Assembly (NCBI RefSeq): GCF_015670405.1
Contig: NZ_JADPBQ010000011.1
Coordinates: 23,483 to 87,482, forward strand
Source: Clostridium sp. 1001271B_151109_B4
GTDB taxonomy: Bacteria; Bacillota; Clostridia; Clostridiales; Clostridiaceae
Length of the DNA stretch: 64,000 nucleotides
Reading direction: 5' to 3'
In this document: one piece after another, positions 32,380 to 42,116 of the stretch
How positions within the stretch are numbered: the stretch's first letter is position 1
Layout of the letters: each line of letters starts with the position of its first letter
Notes under the pieces: generated by a model
Database searches by the model: none
Seen by the model: only the letters and a program-made list of their open reading frames with translations
Told to the model about the DNA's origin: nothing
Translations under genes and position numbers: made by a program

Positions 32380-32481
32380 TAGTTTAATATAGTTTATATT
32401 AATATATTATTTTAGATTATTTAATGGAATCAGTTGCCCTCGTAAAAAGGTTGCCATTTTATATATAAGGAGGGTTTATAC

Positions 32482-33429
32482 ATGTTAGAAATAGAAAAGC
32501 CAATAATTGAATGTATAGAGTCAAATGAAGATGGTACATATGGTAAATATGTAGTTGAACCATTAGAAAGAGGATATGGTATTACACTTGGAAATGCAAT
32601 GAGAAGAATTCTTTTATCTTCTCTTCCAGGTGTAGCTACTACATCAATTAAGATTGATGGAGTACTTCATGAATTCTCTACTGTACAAGGTGTTAAAGAG
32701 GATGTTACTGAATTAATTCTTAACATCAAATCTTTAGCATTAACAATGGAAGGCGAAGGTCCACAAACTATCTATATAGATGCTAAAGGACCAGGAGTTG
32801 TTACAGGTGCAGATATTAAGACTGATGGAAGTGTTGAAGTAATCAATAAAGATTTACACATCGCTACTCTTGATGAAAATGGAAGACTGTACATGGAATT
32901 AACAGTTAACAGAGGTAGAGGATACGTTACTCAAAATAAAAATAAGAGTGATTCACTACCACTTTCATCAATAGCTATTGACTCTATTTATACTCCTGTT
33001 AAGAGAGTAAACTTTACAGTTGATAATACTAGAGTTGGTCAAATCACTGATTATGATAAATTAACACTAGAAATTTGGACTAATGGTACTATTAAAATAG
33101 ATGAAGCTATAAGCTTATCTGCTAAGATTTTAATAGAGCACTTTAAGTTATTTATGTCATTAGGTGTTGCAACTAATGATGTTGAAATAATGATTGAAAA
33201 AGAAGAAGATAAAAAAGAAAAAGTACTAGAAATGACTGTTGAAGAACTAGATCTTTCAGTTAGATCTTATAACTGCTTAAAAAGAGCTGGTATCAATACA
33301 GTACAAGAACTTGCTGGTAAATCAATGGACGACATGATGAAGGTAAGAAATCTAGGAAAGAAATCTTTAGAAGAAGTTGAAAGAAAGCTTAAGGAATTAG
33401 GTTTAGCCTTAAAACTAAGCGACGAGTAG
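32482..33429 (+). CDS. rpoA: RNA polymerase alpha subunit
   Basis: Alpha dimerises to seed RNA polymerase assembly. The 315-residue protein has the N-terminal dimerisation domain ([19 protein letters not shown], about residues 33-51) and the C-terminal DNA-binding domain with two helix-hairpin-helix-like motifs, [18 protein letters not shown] and [17 protein letters not shown] 102-base spacer separates it from rpsD, with AAGGAGGG before the ATG. Confidence 0.99.
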   Translation: MLEIEKPIIECIESNEDGTYGKYVVEPLERGYGITLGNAMRRILLSSLPGVATTSIKIDGVLHEFSTVQGVKEDVTELILNIKSLALTMEGEGPQTIYIDAKGPGVVTGADIKTDGSVEVINKDLHIATLDENGRLYMELTVNRGRGYVTQNKNKSDSLPLSSIAIDSIYTPVKRVNFTVDNTRVGQITDYDKLTLEIWTNGTIKIDEAISLSAKILIEHFKLFMSLGVATNDVEIMIEKEEDKKEKVLEMTVEELDLSVRSYNCLKRAGINTVQELAGKSMDDMMKVRNLGKKSLEEVERKLKELGLALKLSDE

Positions 33430-33441
33430 GGAGGTAAATCC

Positions 33442-33783
33442 ATGGCAGGTTATCGTAAGTTAGGTCTTTCTACAGACCAAAGAAGAGCTATGTTAAGAAG
33501 TCTTGTTACTAGCTTCTTAAAGCATGGTAGAATTGAAACTACTGAAACTAGAGCTAAAGAAGCTAGATCTATAGCTGAAAAGATGATTACTCTTGCAAAA
33601 AGAGGAGATCTTCACGCTAGAAGACAAGTTTTAGCTTACGTTTTAGAAGAAGATGTTGTTAAAACATTATTTGATGAAATCGCTCCAAAGTACGCTGAAA
33701 GAAACGGCGGATACACTAGAATGATCAAAAAAGGTCCTAGAAGAGGAGACGGAGCTGAAGTTGTTATACTTGAATTAGTATAA
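33442..33783 (+). CDS. rplQ: 50S ribosomal protein L17
   Basis: L17 lies near the tunnel exit. The 113-residue protein begins [19 protein letters not shown] and has the short Firmicute length. It is the last gene of the ribosomal supercluster; a perfect intrinsic terminator starts eight bases after its stop. Confidence 0.99.
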   Translation: MAGYRKLGLSTDQRRAMLRSLVTSFLKHGRIETTETRAKEARSIAEKMITLAKRGDLHARRQVLAYVLEEDVVKTLFDEIAPKYAERNGGYTRMIKKGPRRGDGAEVVILELV

Positions 33784-33791
33784 TTTCACTC

Positions 33792-33825
33792 TGGGGATTA
33801 AGTTTTACTTAATCCCCATTTTTTC
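33792..33825 (+). terminator. Intrinsic terminator after rplQ
   Basis: A perfect 11-bp stem TGGGGATTAAG/CTTAATCCCCA has loop TTTTA and is followed by TTTTTTC. It ends the alpha operon. Confidence 0.95.
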
Positions 33826-33894
33826 ATATAAAAAAGTATTAATTAAATATGTCAATTTTATCATAAGATAATAGAGAGATTATATATCAAATAC

Positions 33895-33922
33895 TTGTAA
33901 TTAAATAGAGCTTCTATATAAT
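33895..33922 (+). promoter_or_regulatory. Promoter of the ecfA1-ecfA2-ecfT unit
   Basis: TTGTAA (33895-33900), 16 bases, TATAAT (33917-33922). The -10 is embedded in the left arm of a 16-bp inverted repeat. Confidence 0.65.
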
Positions 33923-33967
33923 TAAATTATGGAAATTTATATGAAATTTATATAATTTAATTATATA
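33915..33967. repeat. 16-bp perfect inverted repeat at the ecfA1 promoter
   Basis: TATATAATTAAATTAT (33915-33930) and its exact reverse complement (33952-33967) flank 21 bases. As DNA it could be an operator; as RNA it would be a hairpin ending 11 bases before the AAAGGAGGG ribosome site. Its AT-only composition lowers the significance somewhat. Confidence 0.6.
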
Positions 33968-33995
33968 AAAAGGTGTTTCTAAAGGAGGGATACAT

Positions 33996-34838
33996 ATGGA
34001 GAAAATGATAGAATGTAAAAATGTAGTTTTTAAATATTCTACAGGTGAAGAAGGAATAGAAAAATTAGCTATAGATGGATTGAATTTAGATGTAAATAAA
34101 GGTGAATTTTTAGTTGTTTTAGGACATAATGGATCAGGAAAATCCACTGTTGCAAAACATATGAATGCCTTATTAGTACCTACTGAAGGAACTGTTATCG
34201 TAAATGGATTAGATACAACTGATGAAAATAATGTATGGGATATTAGATCAAGTGCAGGAATGGTATTCCAAAATCCTGATAATCAGTTAGTAGCAACTAT
34301 TGTTGAAGAAGATGTTGCTTTCGGACCTGAAAACTTAGGAGTTCCACCACAAGAAATAAGACAAAGAGTTGATGAAGCTCTTGAAAAGGTTGGAATGAGT
34401 GAATATAAAAGGCATGCTCCACATTTATTATCAGGGGGACAAAAGCAAAGAATTGCAATTGCTGGTATATTAGCAATGCAACCGAAGTGTATTATTTTTG
34501 ATGAACCTACTGCAATGCTTGATCCAGCAGGTAGAAAAGAAGTAATGAATAATATTAAAGATTTAAATAAGAAACATGGAATCACTGTTATATTAATTAC
34601 TCACTACATGGATGAAGCTGCTCAAGCAGATAGAGTAGTTGTAATGGATAAAGGGAAAGTAATAATTGAAGGAATTCCACGTGATGTTTTTTCAGAGGTA
34701 GAAACTATGAAAAAAATAGGATTAGATGTTCCACAAGTAACAGAAATATGCTATGAATTACAAAAAGCAGGAATAAATATTGATACTAAAATTTTAAATG
34801 TGAATGAGATGGTGAGTGCGTTATGTCAATTAAAATAG
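33996..34838 (+). CDS. ecfA1: ECF transporter ATPase EcfA1
   Basis: This is one of the two ATPases of the shared energy-coupling module used by vitamin and metal uptake S-components. The 280-residue protein shows Walker [10 protein letters not shown] (residues 43-51), Q-loop FQNPDNQ, signature LSGGQKQR, Walker [13 protein letters not shown] and switch histidine in ITHYMDE. It overlaps ecfA2 by 16 bases. No S-component gene is nearby, so substrate specificity comes from elsewhere. Confidence 0.97.
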   Translation: MEKMIECKNVVFKYSTGEEGIEKLAIDGLNLDVNKGEFLVVLGHNGSGKSTVAKHMNALLVPTEGTVIVNGLDTTDENNVWDIRSSAGMVFQNPDNQLVATIVEEDVAFGPENLGVPPQEIRQRVDEALEKVGMSEYKRHAPHLLSGGQKQRIAIAGILAMQPKCIIFDEPTAMLDPAGRKEVMNNIKDLNKKHGITVILITHYMDEAAQADRVVVMDKGKVIIEGIPRDVFSEVETMKKIGLDVPQVTEICYELQKAGINIDTKILNVNEMVSALCQLK

Positions 34839-35692
34839 AAAATTTAACACATGTATATATGCCTAAAACTCCATTTGAAAAAAAGGCATTAGATAATGTT
34901 AATTTAACAATAGAAGATGGAGAATTTTTAGCTTTAATAGGTCATACCGGTTCAGGTAAATCTACACTTATTCAACACTTAAATGGATTATTAGAGCCTA
35001 GCTCAGGGAGAATTTTAGTTGATGAAGTTGACATAACTAGCAAAGAAGTTAAACTTAGTAATATTAGAAAGAAGATAGGATTAGTATTTCAATATCCAGA
35101 ATATCAGTTATTTGAAGAAACTATTGAGAAAGATGTAGCATTTGGACCAAATAACTTGGGGTTATCGTCAGAAGAGGTTTCTAGTAGAGTTAAAAAATCA
35201 ATGGAAATGGTTGGTCTTGATTATGAAACTTATAAGGATGTTTCACCATTCGATTTAAGTGGAGGTCAAAAAAGAAGGGTTGCAATAGCAGGTGTTATAG
35301 CAATGGAACCTAAAGTATTAATTCTAGATGAACCAACTGCTGGGTTAGATCCTAAGGGTAGAGATGATATTTTAGAGCAAATAAAGATACTTCATGAAAA
35401 ATATAAAATGACAATTGTTTTAGTTAGTCATAGCATGGAAGATGTAGGAAAACTTGCTGAAAGAATCGTAGTTATGAATGGTGGAAAGATTGAGTTATTA
35501 GGAAAACCTTCAGAAATATTTAAAGAAGTAGAAATACTTGAAAGAATAGGGCTTGCAGTTCCACAAGTTACTTATTTAATGAGAGCATTAAGAGAAAAAG
35601 GTTTTGATGTTTCTGATGAAGTGTTTACAGTTGAAAAAGGAACTGTAGAAATTTTAAAAGCTTTAGCAAATAGAAGAAAGAGAGAAGTTTAA
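34823..35692 (+). CDS. ecfA2: ECF transporter ATPase EcfA2
   Basis: This is the second ATPase, pairing with EcfA1. The 289-residue protein has Walker [10 protein letters not shown] (40-48), FQYPEYQ, signature DLSGGQKRR, Walker [13 protein letters not shown] and VSHSMED. The longer C-terminus is typical of EcfA2. It starts inside ecfA1 and ends one base before ecfT, a tightly coupled trio. Confidence 0.97.
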   Translation: MSIKIENLTHVYMPKTPFEKKALDNVNLTIEDGEFLALIGHTGSGKSTLIQHLNGLLEPSSGRILVDEVDITSKEVKLSNIRKKIGLVFQYPEYQLFEETIEKDVAFGPNNLGLSSEEVSSRVKKSMEMVGLDYETYKDVSPFDLSGGQKRRVAIAGVIAMEPKVLILDEPTAGLDPKGRDDILEQIKILHEKYKMTIVLVSHSMEDVGKLAERIVVMNGGKIELLGKPSEIFKEVEILERIGLAVPQVTYLMRALREKGFDVSDEVFTVEKGTVEILKALANRRKREV

Positions 35693-35693
35693 T

Positions 35694-36491
35694 ATGATTA
35701 AAGATATAACTATAGGTCAGTATATACCAGGTGAATCTTTCATACATAAACTAGATCCTAGAACTAAGATATTAATAGCATTTTTATTCATAATTAGCCT
35801 ATTTATTGTAGATAAATTTGTTGGATATATTTTTGTTGTTGCTTTCTTAGCATTGGTTGTTTATGTAGCTAAAATATCTCCAAGATATCTGTATAAGGGA
35901 TTAAAACCGGTATTTTTATTAATAGCATTAACTGCAATTTTAAATATATTTATGCTTAGAGATGGAAGATTACTTTTTGAGCTTGGATTTATAAAAATTT
36001 ATGAATCAGGTATTAAGACTGCATTCTTTATGGCAATAAGATTGATACTTCTTATTATGGGGACATCTGTTTTAACATTAACTACATCTCCAATAGAATT
36101 AACAGATGGAATAGAAAGATTACTAAGACCAATAGGTAAAGAAATGGCCCATGAATTAGCTATGATGATGACTATTGCATTAAGATTTATACCTACCCTT
36201 ATTGATGAAACTGATAAAATCATGAAAGCTCAAAAAGCTAGAGGTGCTGACTTTGAAAGTGGTGGATTAATTCAGAAGGCTAAGAGCTTAATTCCACTTT
36301 TAGTACCGTTATTTATTAGTTCATTTAGAAGAGCAGATGAACTTGCTATGGCTATGGAAGCAAGGTGTTATAGAGGGGGAGCAGGAAGAACTAGAATGAA
36401 AGTTCTAAAGTTTACTTCTAAAGATTTTATTGCATTTGGTGTATTTGCTTTATTATTAGCTAGTACACTTATTGTTAGATTTGCAATGTAA
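35694..36491 (+). CDS. ecfT: ECF transporter transmembrane subunit EcfT
   Basis: EcfT is the membrane scaffold linking the ATPases to any S-component. The 265-residue protein has several hydrophobic spans and the two coupling-helix motifs with Ala-Arg-Gly: KAQKARGADFE (about residues 178-188) and the related AMEARCYRGG (about 221-230). GQYIPGESFIHKLDPRTKI at the N-terminus is family-typical. Confidence 0.97.
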   Translation: MIKDITIGQYIPGESFIHKLDPRTKILIAFLFIISLFIVDKFVGYIFVVAFLALVVYVAKISPRYLYKGLKPVFLLIALTAILNIFMLRDGRLLFELGFIKIYESGIKTAFFMAIRLILLIMGTSVLTLTTSPIELTDGIERLLRPIGKEMAHELAMMMTIALRFIPTLIDETDKIMKAQKARGADFESGGLIQKAKSLIPLLVPLFISSFRRADELAMAMEARCYRGGAGRTRMKVLKFTSKDFIAFGVFALLLASTLIVRFAM

Positions 36492-36513
36492 TAAATTTAA
36501 TTGAAAAGGTGAT

Positions 36514-37251
36514 ATGTTGAATAATATTAAATTGACCTTAGAATATGATGGAACAAATTATTATGGATGGCAAAAGCAAAAGGAGCTTAAGACAATACAA
36601 GGCGAGATTGAAGAGGCTATAGAGATTGTTACTAAAGAATATTCCGAAGTAACAGGAAGCTCGAGAACAGATGCTGGAGTCCATGCAAAAGGATTTGTTG
36701 CTAATTTTAAAACTAATAGTAAAGTGCCTCCTGCTAAGTTTAGAGAGGCACTAAACGTTAAATTACCTGAGGATATAGTAATAATAAAATCAGAACAGGT
36801 AGAAGATGATTTTCATGCAAGATATTGTGCAAAGGGTAAGACATATGAGTATTATATATTAAATTCGGAAGTACCTTCTGCATTAATGAGAAATCAAATG
36901 TATCATTATAAATATGATCTTGATGTGGATGCTATGAAAATTGCGGCAAAGCAATTTATTGGTACACATGATTTTGCTGCCTTTAAGACACAAGGAAGTT
37001 CTGTAAAAGGTACGGTTAGAACTATTTTTGATGTTAAAGTAGAAAAAGAAGAGAATGTTATAAAAATTTCTGTAAGTGGTGATGGTTTTTTATATAATAT
37101 GGTTAGAATAATAGTTGGGACTCTAATAAACGTTGGTAGGGGAAAAACAGATGCTGTGTCAATATCATATATAATAAACCAAAAAGATAGAACCTTAGCA
37201 GGAGATTGCGTGCCTCCTCATGGACTATTTTTAAAAGAGGTTTATTATTAA
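36514..37251 (+). CDS. truA: tRNA pseudouridine synthase A
   Basis: TruA converts uridines 38-40 of tRNA anticodon stems to pseudouridine. The 245-residue protein contains the catalytic-aspartate motif SSRTDAGVHAKG (about residues 49-60) and the LEYDGTNYYGWQKQ N-terminus. The TTG start follows AAAAGGTGA. The conserved downstream linkage ecfT-truA-rplM-rpsI is seen in many Firmicutes. Confidence 0.97.
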   Translation: MLNNIKLTLEYDGTNYYGWQKQKELKTIQGEIEEAIEIVTKEYSEVTGSSRTDAGVHAKGFVANFKTNSKVPPAKFREALNVKLPEDIVIIKSEQVEDDFHARYCAKGKTYEYYILNSEVPSALMRNQMYHYKYDLDVDAMKIAAKQFIGTHDFAAFKTQGSSVKGTVRTIFDVKVEKEENVIKISVSGDGFLYNMVRIIVGTLINVGRGKTDAVSISYIINQKDRTLAGDCVPPHGLFLKEVYY

Positions 37252-37270
37252 AAAATATTTACAAAAAATA

Positions 37271-37299
37271 TTGACACACCCGCATCCGTGTATTATAAT
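37271..37299 (+). promoter_or_regulatory. Consensus promoter of rplM-rpsI
   Basis: TTGACA (37271-37276), 17 bases, TATAAT (37294-37299): a perfect consensus. Confidence 0.92.
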
Positions 37300-37302
37300 T
37301 TA

Positions 37303-37372
37303 TTTTGTTTGTTAGAATAATTTATGTACGTAAGGCCACGAGCCCCGAGGTCTTGACATAAATGTTATACAT
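37303..37372 (+). promoter_or_regulatory. Ribosomal protein L13 leader
   Basis: TTTATGT/ACATAAA arms (near 37321-37327 and 37356-37362) enclose AAGGCC/GGTCTT with a G-rich/C-rich loop. Compact size and position fit the L13 leader family of low-GC Gram-positives, a site where L13 is thought to control its own operon. Confidence 0.7.
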
Positions 37373-37416
37373 AATTAAGTATAACGATAAAATGTAAGTT
37401 CAGGGAGGGAAAACAC

Positions 37417-37851
37417 ATGAAATCATACATTGCAAAAGCACAAGAAGTTGAAAGAAAATGGTATGTTGTTGACGCTGCTGGTAAGCCACTAGGAAGAGTA
37501 GCTAGCCAAGTTGCTTCAATATTAAGAGGAAAGAATAAGCCAACATTTACACCAAATGTTGATTGCGGAGATTTCGTTATAGTTATCAATGCAGAAAAAG
37601 TTGTTTTAACTGGTAAGAAGTTAGATCAAAAAATGTTAAGAAAGCACAGCGGATACGTTGGTGGATTAAAAGAAATTCCTTACAGAGAAGTTCTTGCTAA
37701 GAAGCCAGAATTTGCTTTCGAAGAAGCTGTTAGAAGAATGCTTCCATCAGGAGTATTAGGTAGAAAAATGCTTAAAAAGTTAAAAGTATACAAAGGTACT
37801 GAGCACGAACACGCAGCTCAACAACCAGAAGTACTTGAATTAAAGTACTAA
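37417..37851 (+). CDS. rplM: 50S ribosomal protein L13
   Basis: L13 is an early 50S assembly protein. The 144-residue product has [21 protein letters not shown] (about residues 13-33) and [23 protein letters not shown]. It has its own consensus promoter and structured leader and is always followed by rpsI. Confidence 0.99.
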   Translation: MKSYIAKAQEVERKWYVVDAAGKPLGRVASQVASILRGKNKPTFTPNVDCGDFVIVINAEKVVLTGKKLDQKMLRKHSGYVGGLKEIPYREVLAKKPEFAFEEAVRRMLPSGVLGRKMLKKLKVYKGTEHEHAAQQPEVLELKY

Positions 37852-37877
37852 TACAAGTTCGGGAGGAGGAATAAAAA

Positions 37878-38270
37878 ATGGCAAAAGTTCAATACATGGG
37901 TACTGGAAGAAGAAAAAAATCAGTTGCAAGAGTTAGACTTGTACCAGGAAATGGTAAAGTTACTATCAACAATAGAGAAATCGAAACTTTCTTTGGTTTA
38001 GAAACTTTAAGAATGATCGTTAACCAACCATTAGTTTTAACAGGAACTAAGGATAAATTTGACGTTTTAGTTAACGTTCACGGTGGTGGATTCACAGGTC
38101 AAGCTGGAGCTATCAGACACGGAATTACAAGAGCTTTAATTAAATCAGATGAAAACTTAAAATCTGAATTAAAGAAAGCTGGTTTCGTAACTAGAGACTC
38201 AAGAATGAAAGAAAGAAAGAAATACGGTCTTAAGAAGGCAAGAAAAGCATCTCAATTCTCAAAGAGATAG
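37878..38270 (+). CDS. rpsI: 30S ribosomal protein S9
   Basis: S9 places its C-terminal arginine at the P-site tRNA anticodon; the tail here, [11 protein letters not shown], is intact. The 130-residue protein contains [21 protein letters not shown]. It follows rplM by 26 bp and ends the operon at an intrinsic terminator. Confidence 0.99.
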   Translation: MAKVQYMGTGRRKKSVARVRLVPGNGKVTINNREIETFFGLETLRMIVNQPLVLTGTKDKFDVLVNVHGGGFTGQAGAIRHGITRALIKSDENLKSELKKAGFVTRDSRMKERKKYGLKKARKASQFSKR

Positions 38271-38279
38271 TATTTTTTC

Positions 38280-38308
38280 AGGGAGGTTTTATACCTCTCT
38301 TTTTTTTT
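38280..38308 (+). terminator. Intrinsic terminator after rpsI
   Basis: GGGAGGT (38281-38287) pairs with ACCTCTC (38293-38299, one G-U), followed by about nine T. Confidence 0.9.
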
Positions 38309-38568
38309 ATAATGATATTATTATAAAAATATAGCAGTAAATATTGTTATAAATTAAGTAATAACTAAATTGTAAAGATAATGTTAGATAAGAATTAAAA
38401 AATAAATGAAGAGCTGGATAAGGTTAAGTAATTATAGCTGATATTAAATAATCACTATGATTGCTTTTTTATTTTAATTAAATAGAATTCACTAAAAAAT
38501 ATAGCAATGAAATAGATATCATAAACTTTTTACTAAGATATATACTGAAAAAATAGTTAACATAAGAT
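38309..38568. other. AT-rich spacer before the phosphate-transporter control region
   Basis: No coding sequence or RNA gene was recognised in these 260 bases. They lead into the periodic TGTTAA array. Confidence 0.6.
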
Positions 38569-38640
38569 TGTAAAAAATAATATTAAATCTATGTTAAAAA
38601 ATGTTGAAATCTATTAACAAATGTTAAATTTTATTGTAAA
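38569..38640 (-). promoter_or_regulatory. PhoP-box-like array before the Na/Pi symporter
   Basis: TGTTAA-like hexamers (reverse complement of TTAACA) begin at 38569, 38581, 38592, 38602, 38612, 38622 and 38635. The central five (TATTAA, TGTTAA, TGTTGA, TATTAA, TGTTAA) recur every 10-11 bases. PhoP boxes in Bacillus are TTAACA-type direct repeats with about 11-base period, and the gene downstream is a phosphate transporter. The binding-protein assignment is inference. Confidence 0.65.
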
Positions 38641-38702
38641 CTTAACGAGGTGAAACTTTTATTAATATACATAAAATATACAAGAGTGAAGGAGAAATTA
38701 TC

Positions 38703-40316
38703 TTGGATACGATATTAACTATTGTTAAATTATTAGGTGGATTAGGACTATTCATCTACGGTATGAAGTTAATGGGTGATGGTCTTGAAAATGCTGCTGG
38801 TGAAGGATTAAAAAAGATACTTGAAAAAGTAACTAAAAATCCTATAATTGGAGTTATTGTCGGAGCTGTAGTAACTATGGTTATTCAAAGTAGTAGTGCT
38901 ACAACTGTTATGGTAGTTGGATTTGTTAATGCTGGATTAATGAATTTAGCACAAGCGGCTGGAATTATAATGGGGGCAAACATTGGAACAACTGTTACAG
39001 CACAGTTAGTTGCTTTTAAATTAGATAATATTGCACCAATTTTTGTTTTTGTTGGTGCTATGATGGTAATGTTTGTTAAGGGCAAAAAGAGAAGAGAAAT
39101 TGGTAACATAATACTTGGGTTTGGTATTTTATTTGTTGGTATGGGAACAATGAGTGGGGCAATGAAACCACTTACATCATCTCCAATGTTCCAAGAAATA
39201 CTTACAACAGTAGGAGCACACTGGTATTTAGGTGTAATAGCAGGGGCGTTAATTACAGCAGTACTTCAAAGTTCATCTGCGACTACAGGGATACTTGTAG
39301 CTTTAGCGACAGCAGGAGCATTAAATATTAATCAAGCACTTCCAATAATAATGGGATGTAATATTGGTACTTGTATAACAGCAATGCTTGCAACTGTTGG
39401 TACTAATAAAACTGCTCATAGAGCTGCTATGTTACATTTAATATTCAATGTAGTTGGTACTATAATATTCTTACCAATAATAGTGCCAGGATTCTTAGGT
39501 AACTTTGTTTCGTATTTTACTACAGATGTAAATAGACAAATTGCAAATGCACATACAATATTTAATGTAGTAAATACTTTAATAATGGTTCCTTTAATAC
39601 CTATATTGTGTAAAATAGTTGAGAGAATCATACCAGGTGAAGATGACGAAAAAGTAGGACCTAAGTATATAGATGATAGATTATTAGAAACTCCAGTAAT
39701 TGCAGCTGGGCAAGTTGTTAAGGAAACTATAAGAATGTCTAATAAGGCAAAATTAAGCTTAGAATTAGCTATGGATGCATTTATGAAAAATGATGAAAGC
39801 TTAGCTGAAAAAGTATATGAAAATGAAGAGATAATTAACAACCTTGAAGAATGCATAACAAATTATTTAGTTAAGCTTTCTAAGTGTGAATTATCTGATA
39901 AAGAAAAGAACATAGTTGCATCTACATTCCACATAGTTAATGATATTGAAAGAATAGGAGATCATGCAGAGAACTTAGCTGATTTAACTATTCAAAAGAT
40001 TAATAAAAAATTAAGCTATAGTAATGAAGCTATTGGTGAAATAACAAATATGTATCAAAGCACTTTAAAGGCATTAGATATATCAATAGAAAGTTATTCT
40101 GATAGAGATTCAGCAAAAGCAAAAGAAATAACAAATGTTGAAGCTGAAATAGATAAGATGCATAAGAGATATAGAGACCTACATATTAAGAGATTACATG
40201 AAGGTACTTGTAATGCATATGCTGGTGCAATATTCCTTGATTTATTAAGTAATTTAGAGAGAATAGGTGACCATTCAACAAATATTGCAGAAATAGTAAT
40301 TGAAAATAATAATTAA
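38703..40316 (+). CDS. Na/phosphate cotransporter with PhoU-like domain
   Basis: This 537-residue protein is of the NptA/YjbB (Na/Pi cotransporter II) family and should import phosphate with sodium. It has two inverted membrane repeats, each with the QSSS motif (residues 62-65 and 189-192) and the GANIGT/GCNIGT partner motif. A C-terminal PhoU-type helical domain (about 340-530, containing NDIERIGDHAENLADL and NLERIGDHSTNIAEI) follows. The TTG start is set by AAGGAG eight bases upstream. A PhoP-box-like array precedes it. Confidence 0.93.
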   Translation: MDTILTIVKLLGGLGLFIYGMKLMGDGLENAAGEGLKKILEKVTKNPIIGVIVGAVVTMVIQSSSATTVMVVGFVNAGLMNLAQAAGIIMGANIGTTVTAQLVAFKLDNIAPIFVFVGAMMVMFVKGKKRREIGNIILGFGILFVGMGTMSGAMKPLTSSPMFQEILTTVGAHWYLGVIAGALITAVLQSSSATTGILVALATAGALNINQALPIIMGCNIGTCITAMLATVGTNKTAHRAAMLHLIFNVVGTIIFLPIIVPGFLGNFVSYFTTDVNRQIANAHTIFNVVNTLIMVPLIPILCKIVERIIPGEDDEKVGPKYIDDRLLETPVIAAGQVVKETIRMSNKAKLSLELAMDAFMKNDESLAEKVYENEEIINNLEECITNYLVKLSKCELSDKEKNIVASTFHIVNDIERIGDHAENLADLTIQKINKKLSYSNEAIGEITNMYQSTLKALDISIESYSDRDSAKAKEITNVEAEIDKMHKRYRDLHIKRLHEGTCNAYAGAIFLDLLSNLERIGDHSTNIAEIVIENNN

Positions 40317-40318
40317 GA

Positions 40319-40345
40319 AAGAGCGAGAAATCGCTCTTTTTTTAT
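40319..40345 (+). terminator. Intrinsic terminator after the Na/Pi symporter
   Basis: AAGAGCGA/TCGCTCTT (40319-40326 with 40331-40338), loop GAAA, followed by a T-rich tail. Confidence 0.93.
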
Positions 40346-40348
40346 TTT

Positions 40349-40378
40349 GAATAAATAGTTATAAAATTAAACAAAATA
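40349..40378 (+). promoter_or_regulatory. Candidate sigma-G-type promoter of cwlD
   Basis: GAATA (40349-40353), 18 bases, CAAAATA (40372-40378) fits the forespore sigma-G pattern GHATR-N17/18-CATWMTA with one -10 mismatch, 32 bases before the ATG. AT-rich context makes chance matches easy. Confidence 0.45.
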
Positions 40379-40409
40379 AAAATGATATTAATATAATGGA
40401 GGATGTGTT

Positions 40410-41105
40410 ATGAAAAAAATTATTGTTGCTATTTTTACTTGCTTAATACTTATTAATTTTATTAATATAGCTTATGCAATGGCAGAAGATGATGAATCAA
40501 AAAAGGTAATTTTAATTGATCCAGGGCATGGAGGAATTGATGGTGGTGCAAAATCACAATCAGGAACAATAGAAAAGGATATAAATTTACAAATAGCATT
40601 AAAGCTTAGAGATAATTTAGAGGATAAAGGATATAAGGTTTGTATGACTAGGGAGAGTGATGAAGGTCTTTATCAAGAAGGTAAAACTGTAAAAGAGAAA
40701 AAGAGAGAAGATTTAAAAAAAAGAGTTGCATTAAAGACAGAAACAAAGTGTGATATATTTGTTTCAATACATCAAAATATGTTTCCGCAAAGTAAGTGCT
40801 ATGGAGCACAAGTATGGTATGCATCAAATGAAAAGAGCTATGAATTAGCAACTAATGTTCAAGAATCTATTAAAGAAACAGTTAATGATAATAATAAAAG
40901 AGTTGCTAAGCCAGCAGGAGAAGCTTATTTAATATTAAGAGATAAATATGAAGGGGCTTCAATAATAGTGGAATGTGGTTTCTTATCAAATCCGACAGAA
41001 GAGCAAAAATTAAAAACTGATGAACATCAAGAATTAATTGTAAAGGGAATATCTGATGGTATAGATAAATATTTTGATGGTGATTCAGAGAAAAGTGCAG
41101 AATAA
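40410..41105 (+). CDS. cwlD: N-acetylmuramoyl-L-alanine amidase, CwlD type
   Basis: CwlD strips peptide side chains from cortex muramic acid so muramic lactam can form during sporulation. The 231-residue protein has an N-terminal signal/anchor helix (about 2-23) and an Amidase_3 domain with zinc ligands in DPGHGGIDGG, the Glu of EKDINL, His in SIHQN and catalytic Glu in VECGFLSN. The segment QNMFPQSKCYGAQVWYAS is CwlD-like rather than autolysin-like. Confidence 0.88.
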   Translation: MKKIIVAIFTCLILINFINIAYAMAEDDESKKVILIDPGHGGIDGGAKSQSGTIEKDINLQIALKLRDNLEDKGYKVCMTRESDEGLYQEGKTVKEKKREDLKKRVALKTETKCDIFVSIHQNMFPQSKCYGAQVWYASNEKSYELATNVQESIKETVNDNNKRVAKPAGEAYLILRDKYEGASIIVECGFLSNPTEEQKLKTDEHQELIVKGISDGIDKYFDGDSEKSAE

Positions 41106-41130
41106 TAGAAATTTCCCAGGAAATTTAGGA

Positions 41131-41170
41131 GTTAGTAGTTGATTTTTATATTAATTACTAACTTTTTATT
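41131..41170 (+). terminator. Intrinsic terminator after cwlD
   Basis: GTTAGTAGTTGA (41131-41142) pairs with TTAATTACTAAC (41151-41162) using two G-U pairs; TTTTTATTTTT follows. Confidence 0.85.
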
Positions 41171-41262
41171 TTTAAATGAATAAGAGCAATCTTAGGTTTT
41201 AGTTGTAAAATTTATCTAAAAATAATAAACTATTCATATATACGAGAATAGGAGGTTCTTAA

Positions 41263-42105
41263 ATGAGAGAAATACATATATCAAAAATTATTGATACGGT
41301 AAAAGAACTTTGTATTGAAGCAAATTACTATTTATCAAATGATGTAAAAAAAGCATTATATAATTCAAAAAAAAATGAAACTTGGCCATTAGCAGAAAAT
41401 ATATTAGATCAAATAATATTAAATTCTGATATAGCTAAAAATGAAAATATGCCAATATGTCAGGATACTGGAATGGCTTGCATCTTTGTTGAAGTAGGAC
41501 AAGATGTACATATTATTGGGGGATTACTAGATGAAGCTATAAATGAAGGTGTTAGAAGAGGATATGAAGAAGGGTTTTTAAGAAAGTCAGTAGTTAAAGA
41601 TCCTATTAATAGAATTAATACAAAAGATAATACACCAGCAGTTATTTATTATAATATTGTTGCTGGAGATAAAATAAAAATAACAGTTGCTCCTAAAGGA
41701 TTTGGATCAGAAAATATGAGTAGAATAAAAATGCTTAAGCCATCAGATGGATTACAAGGGGTTAAGGATTTCGTAATTGAGACTGTGAGATTGGCAGGGC
41801 CGAATCCATGTCCACCAATAGTAATAGGTGTCGGAATTGGAGGAACATTCGATAAAGCTGCTTATCTAGCTAAAAAAGCATTAATAAGACCACTAGATAA
41901 AAGAAATGAAGATAAGTTTTATAGTGACTTAGAAGAGGAACTTTTAGATACTATTAACAAGTTAGGTATAGGGCCACAAGGCTTTGGAGGAAAAACTACA
42001 GCTTTAGGATTAAATATAGAAACATATCCAACTCATATTGCAGGTTTACCTGTAGCAGTTAATATTAATTGTCATGCAACAAGGCATAAAGAAAGAGAAC
42101 TGTAG
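41263..42105 (+). CDS. Class I fumarate hydratase, alpha subunit
   Basis: This is the catalytic subunit of an oxygen-sensitive iron-sulfur hydro-lyase (fumarate to malate; the L-tartrate dehydratase alpha subunit is the close alternative). The 280 residues show the cluster cysteine in [12 protein letters not shown] (about residues 64-75), [15 protein letters not shown] (about 185-199) and [12 protein letters not shown] at the end. The beta subunit follows after 11 bp. Anaerobic life suits a 4Fe-4S enzyme. Confidence 0.92.
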   Translation: MREIHISKIIDTVKELCIEANYYLSNDVKKALYNSKKNETWPLAENILDQIILNSDIAKNENMPICQDTGMACIFVEVGQDVHIIGGLLDEAINEGVRRGYEEGFLRKSVVKDPINRINTKDNTPAVIYYNIVAGDKIKITVAPKGFGSENMSRIKMLKPSDGLQGVKDFVIETVRLAGPNPCPPIVIGVGIGGTFDKAAYLAKKALIRPLDKRNEDKFYSDLEEELLDTINKLGIGPQGFGGKTTALGLNIETYPTHIAGLPVAVNINCHATRHKEREL

Positions 42106-42116
42106 GAGGATTAAAA

